Origin: Apteryx mantelli
Lineage: Eukaryota; Chordata; Aves; Apterygiformes; Apterygidae
Length of the DNA: 64,000 bases
Reading direction: 5' to 3'
Assembly: GCF_036417845.1 (NCBI RefSeq)
Contig: NC_089980.1
Span: 54,000,501 to 54,064,500, forward strand
The notes under the pieces are model-generated. The model was not told where the DNA came from. It worked only from the letters and a program-made list of their open reading frames with translations, and made no database searches. Shown piece after piece: positions 63,001 to 64,000 of the stretch. Every line of letters begins with the position of its first letter. Position 1 is the stretch's first letter. The translations under genes and the position numbers were made by a program.

Positions 63001-63464
63001 ACAAGCAGCTCAGTAGTGCATGAACTGGAAGTGGGGCAGACAGGAGGTCTAACATCCTCAATCATTCCAAGCTAAGCATCCCGGTGTTGTCAGTTCCCTA
63101 CCCTTCATTGTTGCTTAAAAAATAAAAATCTGTTGCAGAGGGGTTATGAGCAGTACTTAATTTCAGTCTGATTTTGAGATCTTCAGGAAGAAATCTGCAG
63201 TGGCAATGTATTTATTTTTAGTCTTGGTTTGTGTTCCCAAATTGTTTGGGATTTAATCTGCCACTTAACAAATGCATTTGGTAATGGTAAAATGAAGGCA
63301 CTTTTGATTTTCAGGTACAATGTGTGTATCATGGCTTACGGGCAGACTGGAAGTGGGAAGACATATACAATGTTGGGACCACAATTAGAGGAGAACTTTG
63401 CATTCTCCACAGAAGATGAATCAGAACTTGGAATTATTCCTCGAGCTACTCAAGAAGTGTTCAG
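29956..63464 (+). CDS. KIF25: Kinesin KIF25, 5' part, multi-exon (continues past window)
   Basis: Joined exons: 29956-30030, 31230-31295, 37325-37441, 39106-39244, 44517-44620, 45980-46068, 47630-47672, 53970-54037, 58763-58837, 63315-63464; 926 nt, 308 codons plus two bases, all phases consistent. Residues 1-167 are a Gln/Glu/Leu-rich helical stalk. At 168-181 comes [14 protein letters not shown], the neck-to-motor signature of kinesin-14 proteins with a C-terminal motor. The motor then shows [21 protein letters not shown] (Walker A at 268-275) and [11 protein letters not shown]. Switch I, switch II and the motor end must lie beyond 64,000. The identification as KIF25 rests on the motor type plus position directly after AFDN, as on human 6q27. 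Human KIF25 is reported to restrain centrosome separation. Confidence 0.92.
30031..31229 (+). other. KIF25: KIF25 intron 1
   Basis: The first 390 bp are CpG island; the rest is AT-rich. It ends with a T-rich tract and CCCTTTAG at 31222-31229. Confidence 0.85.
30162..30214 (+). other. Potential G-quadruplex tract in KIF25 intron 1
   Basis: Eight or more G3-G5 runs separated by 1-4 nt on the + strand (GGGGCGGGG, then GGGGCGGGGCCGGGGGCGGG). This fits the usual G-quadruplex pattern and also provides overlapping Sp1 sites, 130 bp after the first donor. Confidence 0.75.
31230..31295 (+). CDS. KIF25: KIF25 exon 2, coiled-coil
   Basis: 22 codons, phase 0: [20 protein letters not shown] then AE. Leu/Val at heptad-like spacing suggests coiled coil. 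Donor is GTATCT. Confidence 0.88.
31430..31450. repeat. (TTTC)n microsatellite
   Basis: Five TTTC units followed by a T run. Confidence 0.85.
32020..32107 (+). mobile_element. MIR SINE remnant, sense
   Basis: GGTTGGGTGACCTCAGG, CCACTTACCCTCTCTGTGGC and CAGATAAAAGTGGG follow the order of the MIR core (TGGGTGACCTTGGGCAAGTC, ACTTAACCTCTCTG, TGTAAAATGGG) with expected decay. The 5' part is not clear. Confidence 0.65.
33081..33111. repeat. Hairpin, 13-bp arms with one mismatch
   Basis: ACTTTTTCACTAG (33081-33093) pairs with CTGGTGAAAAAGT (33099-33111) with one mismatch that can pair as G-U in RNA. The loop is 5 nt. Intronic, function unknown. Confidence 0.75.
37325..37441 (+). CDS. KIF25: KIF25 exon 3, Gln-rich helix
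   Basis: 39 codons, phase 0: [20 protein letters not shown] then [19 protein letters not shown]. Acceptor TTTAACAG, donor GTAAAA. No known domain other than likely coiled coil. Confidence 0.87.
37442..39105 (+). other. KIF25: KIF25 intron 3
   Basis: Intron of 1.7 kb, AT-rich. It includes a stretch at about 38355-38450 that resembles antisense MIR. It ends with a T-rich tract and the unusual acceptor GATAAG. Confidence 0.75.
38350..38450 (-). mobile_element. Possible MIR SINE remnant, antisense
   Basis: CTGTGAGATAAGATACTGTT, then TTTTACAGGTGG, then AAGTGCCTGTTCCAAGACCT parallel the reverse complement of MIR (CTGTGAGGTAGGTA, TTTTACAGATGAGG, AAGTGACTTGCCCAAGGTC). Decay is heavy. Confidence 0.5.
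39106..39244 (+). CDS. KIF25: KIF25 exon 4, stalk
   Basis: 46 codons plus one base: [46 protein letters not shown]. Amphipathic helix pattern typical of a stalk. Donor GTAAGG at 39245. Confidence 0.88.
39245..44516 (+). other. KIF25: KIF25 intron 4
   Basis: Intron of 5.3 kb. It holds the imperfect palindrome at 42067-42243. Short frames around 41190-41750 and 43305-43505 are not recognised. The rest is AT-rich with no named repeat. Confidence 0.75.
42067..42243. repeat. Long imperfect palindrome (fold-back element or MITE-like)
   Basis: The two halves are inverted copies around about 42154. ACTGGCCTTTCAGTTATGCT with ACAACTG (from 42067) mirrors CAGTTGTGCCAGCCCAGCTG with TAAGGGC (42214-42240). 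GGGAACTGATCC (42121-42132) mirrors the AGATCAGTTCCC region (42173-42184). GGACAAAAG mirrors CTTTTAGCCC. The arms are about 80 nt at roughly 70% complementarity by eye. Confidence 0.6.
44517..44620 (+). CDS. KIF25: KIF25 exon 5, end of stalk
   Basis: Two bases complete a Met codon, then 34 codons: [34 protein letters not shown]. Strongly charged helix leading into the neck. Acceptor CTTCCAG, donor GTAAGT. Confidence 0.9.
44621..45979 (+). other. KIF25: KIF25 intron 5
   Basis: Intron of 1.4 kb, AT-rich. Nothing recognised. The acceptor is AATCCTAG. Confidence 0.85.
45980..46068 (+). CDS. KIF25: KIF25 exon 6, neck and start of motor
   Basis: 29 codons plus two bases: [20 protein letters not shown] then AAGHTIPQD. 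The segment matches the kinesin-14 neck and beta-1 consensus (ELKGNIRVFCRVRP); the key Gly-Asn before the first strand is present, which suggests minus-end directed type. His replaces the usual Phe before Cys. Confidence 0.95.
46069..47629 (+). other. KIF25: KIF25 intron 6
   Basis: Intron of 1.6 kb, AT-rich, with a TA/TTAA-rich patch at about 46875-46915. Nothing else is recognised. Confidence 0.85.
47630..47672 (+). CDS. KIF25: KIF25 exon 7 (43 nt)
   Basis: Completes the split Arg codon, then [14 protein letters not shown]. Acceptor CTTACAG, donor GTGAGT. It is short, but phase and splice sites agree on both sides. It corresponds to the variable loop before the strand containing VLVKC. Confidence 0.85.
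47673..53969 (+). other. KIF25: KIF25 intron 7, with CR1 copy
   Basis: Intron of 6.3 kb. The only named repeat is the CR1 copy at about 50400-51358. The remainder is AT-rich without recognisable features. Confidence 0.8.
50400..51358 (+). mobile_element. CR1 non-LTR retrotransposon copy with internal deletion
   Basis: The 5' part reads [20 protein letters not shown], then [19 protein letters not shown] and LLGRIPWD, typical of CR1 ORF2 after the endonuclease. After several stop codons come [20 protein letters not shown] and EKAKVLNA. At about 51065 it jumps to the ORF2 C-terminus ([39 protein letters not shown]). The end is CCAACCTCAATGATTCTGTG with ATTCTGT, the CR1 3' tail. The reverse transcriptase core is therefore missing and the copy is dead. 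Confidence 0.93.
53970..54037 (+). CDS. KIF25: KIF25 exon 8, motor
   Basis: 22 codons plus two bases: [22 protein letters not shown], and a split Arg. FQFERVY spans the junction and matches the kinesin F-x-F-D/E-R-V-F motif. Acceptor CTCTTAG, donor GTGGGT. Confidence 0.93.
54265..54475 (-). mobile_element. MIR SINE, antisense, nearly full length
   Basis: Reading + strand: CATGATCCTTGCAGCATGCT, GTGAGATAGTAAAATATGTT, CCACATTTTAAAGGTGAGGA, TATATGACTTCAGCATCAGA, then AGCCAGAAACTGAACTGAGG and GTGTTCAGTCATGCTACTCA. This follows the reverse complement of MIR from its 3' end through the core to the 5' end. It is ancient and diverged. Confidence 0.82.
54520..54674 (+). pseudogene. Decayed C2H2 zinc-finger coding fragment
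   Basis: The frame through 54567 reads [13 protein letters not shown], stop, [32 protein letters not shown], stop. This is the C2H2 pattern: the end of one finger (H-x3-H with a stop in place of Gln), a 7-residue linker (IGVRSFE for TGERPFE), then C-x2-C-x12-H-x3 with Asn replacing the final His. A third finger may begin near 54690 in another frame (NCRES). Two stops and lost ligands show it is not functional. It could be a retrocopy remnant or a dead local gene. It lies inside KIF25 intron 8 on the same strand. Confidence 0.75.
58763..58837 (+). CDS. KIF25: KIF25 exon 9, motor
   Basis: One base, 24 codons, two bases: [20 protein letters not shown] then SLLD and a split Gly. SQ-x2-VF-x-DV and LLTSLLDG are standard kinesin motor elements just before the Walker A exon. 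Acceptor ATCCTCAG, donor GTAAGT. Confidence 0.96.
58838..63314 (+). other. KIF25: KIF25 intron 9
   Basis: Intron of 4.5 kb, AT-rich. Open frames at 61999-62451 and 62391-62819 overlap opposite-strand frames and show no family signature. No named repeat is seen. Confidence 0.78.
63315..63464 (+). CDS. KIF25: KIF25 exon 10, Walker A
   Basis: One base, 49 codons, two bases: [57 protein letters not shown] is the complete ATP-binding P-loop, so motor function is not lost at this site. GIIPRA begins helix alpha-2. Acceptor TTTTCAG, donor GTAACA. The gene runs on beyond the window. Confidence 0.98.
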
Positions 63465-64000
63465 GTAACACTGACCTGATAATATTGACCTAGTAAGAGT
63501 TAAGGCTTTTGTCAGTGGCATGCATATAAAGTTTTCACATTAAACTTTATAGAAAGGATAAATAATGTTTGTAATTTATCATTACAGATTTCAATTTTAC
63601 AATGATTAATAATTATAGCACCTCTGACAACCATTCCATATCTGAGATTTGATATAGACTTCTAGTCTCTATCCTATCTAGATCTAGCTAGCTAAATCTA
63701 TCTAGATCTAGCTAGCTAAATCTATCTAGATCTAGCTAGCTAGATCTATCCTAGCTAAATCTAGCTAGATTTCCTAAGAAAATTAAGATTATGCAATCTT
63801 GCTCGGTATGTCTGTCCATCTGTATTCAGACCCCTAATAACTTTAGAATAAGTTTCAACCATATTTGTGGCAGTCCAAAAGATACTTACATTCTTACAAG
63901 CTTTGTGAGGATTGACAGTTGAGTAGATGAAAGGGATCCAAATTAGAACCCAGTCCCATGGAAGGATGATAATAGACTTTCTAACAATGATCTGTTCTGG
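63465..64000 (+). other. KIF25: KIF25 intron 10, partial
   Basis: Begins with donor GTAACA and contains the CTAG-rich 24-bp tandem array at 63675-63772. No acceptor or further exon is seen before the window ends. Confidence 0.85.
63675..63772. repeat. 24-bp tandem array rich in CTAG and AGATCT
   Basis: Unit TATCTAGATCTAGCTAGCTA plus AATC: copies at 63675-63698 and 63699-63722 are identical, 63723-63746 has one change, then a degenerate tail runs to about 63772. Each unit carries nested palindromes (CTAGATCTAG, GCTAGC). Confidence 0.92.

Noticed and set aside
63229..63314. ATG upstream in frame with the Walker A exon
   Set aside because: Intronic; the acceptor TTTTCAG at 63314 and the phase from exon 9 define the true exon start.
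1..64000. tRNA, rRNA, CRISPR or bacterial-type operons
   Set aside because: None seen; the window is ordinary vertebrate genomic DNA.

Overview
This window reads as vertebrate nuclear DNA from a sauropsid, most likely a bird. The evidence is GT-AG introns, an AT-rich background with one sharp CpG island, a CR1 non-LTR retrotransposon copy with the usual octamer-like 3' tail, old MIR SINE remnants, and the gene order AFDN then KIF25, which is also the order on human 6q27. I see no operons, tRNA, rRNA or CRISPR, and no plausible long single-exon gene.

Layout. (1) Positions 1 to about 22,690 hold the 3' part of the afadin gene (AFDN/MLLT4) on the + strand. It has nine coding exons with consistent reading phase from 295 to the stop codon at 20637-20639, then a 3'UTR of about 2 kb ending near an AATAAA at 22664-22669. 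The exons encode the proline-rich and charged coiled-coil C-terminal region that links nectin-based adherens junctions to actin. Three places suggest alternative splicing: a 36-nt in-frame exon (7168-7203), a 6-nt tandem acceptor (12198/12204), and an internal donor that removes 75 codons (14904-15128). (2) About 22.7-28.75 kb is AT-rich intergenic DNA with nothing I can name. (3) About 28.75-29.6 kb is a strongly diverged tandem array of period about 155 bp, next to (4) a CpG island at about 29.66-30.42 kb. The island contains an exact RFX-type X-box, two CCAAT boxes and the first exon of KIF25. (5) From 29,956 to the end lies the 5' part of KIF25, a kinesin-14 type motor gene on the + strand. 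Ten coding exons in phase give 308 complete codons: an N-terminal helical region, the kinesin-14 neck, the first strands of the motor and the Walker A loop. The gene continues beyond the window.

Introns carry an exact 14 x 12-bp minisatellite, several hairpins, a CR1 copy that has lost its reverse transcriptase core, MIR remnants, a decayed C2H2 zinc-finger coding fragment and a long imperfect palindrome. The two genes appear to be independent neighbours: one junctional scaffold and one microtubule motor. I found no clear new biological system. The most interesting items are the X-box at the KIF25 promoter, the splicing choices in AFDN, the degenerate 155-bp array and the buried zinc-finger fragment.
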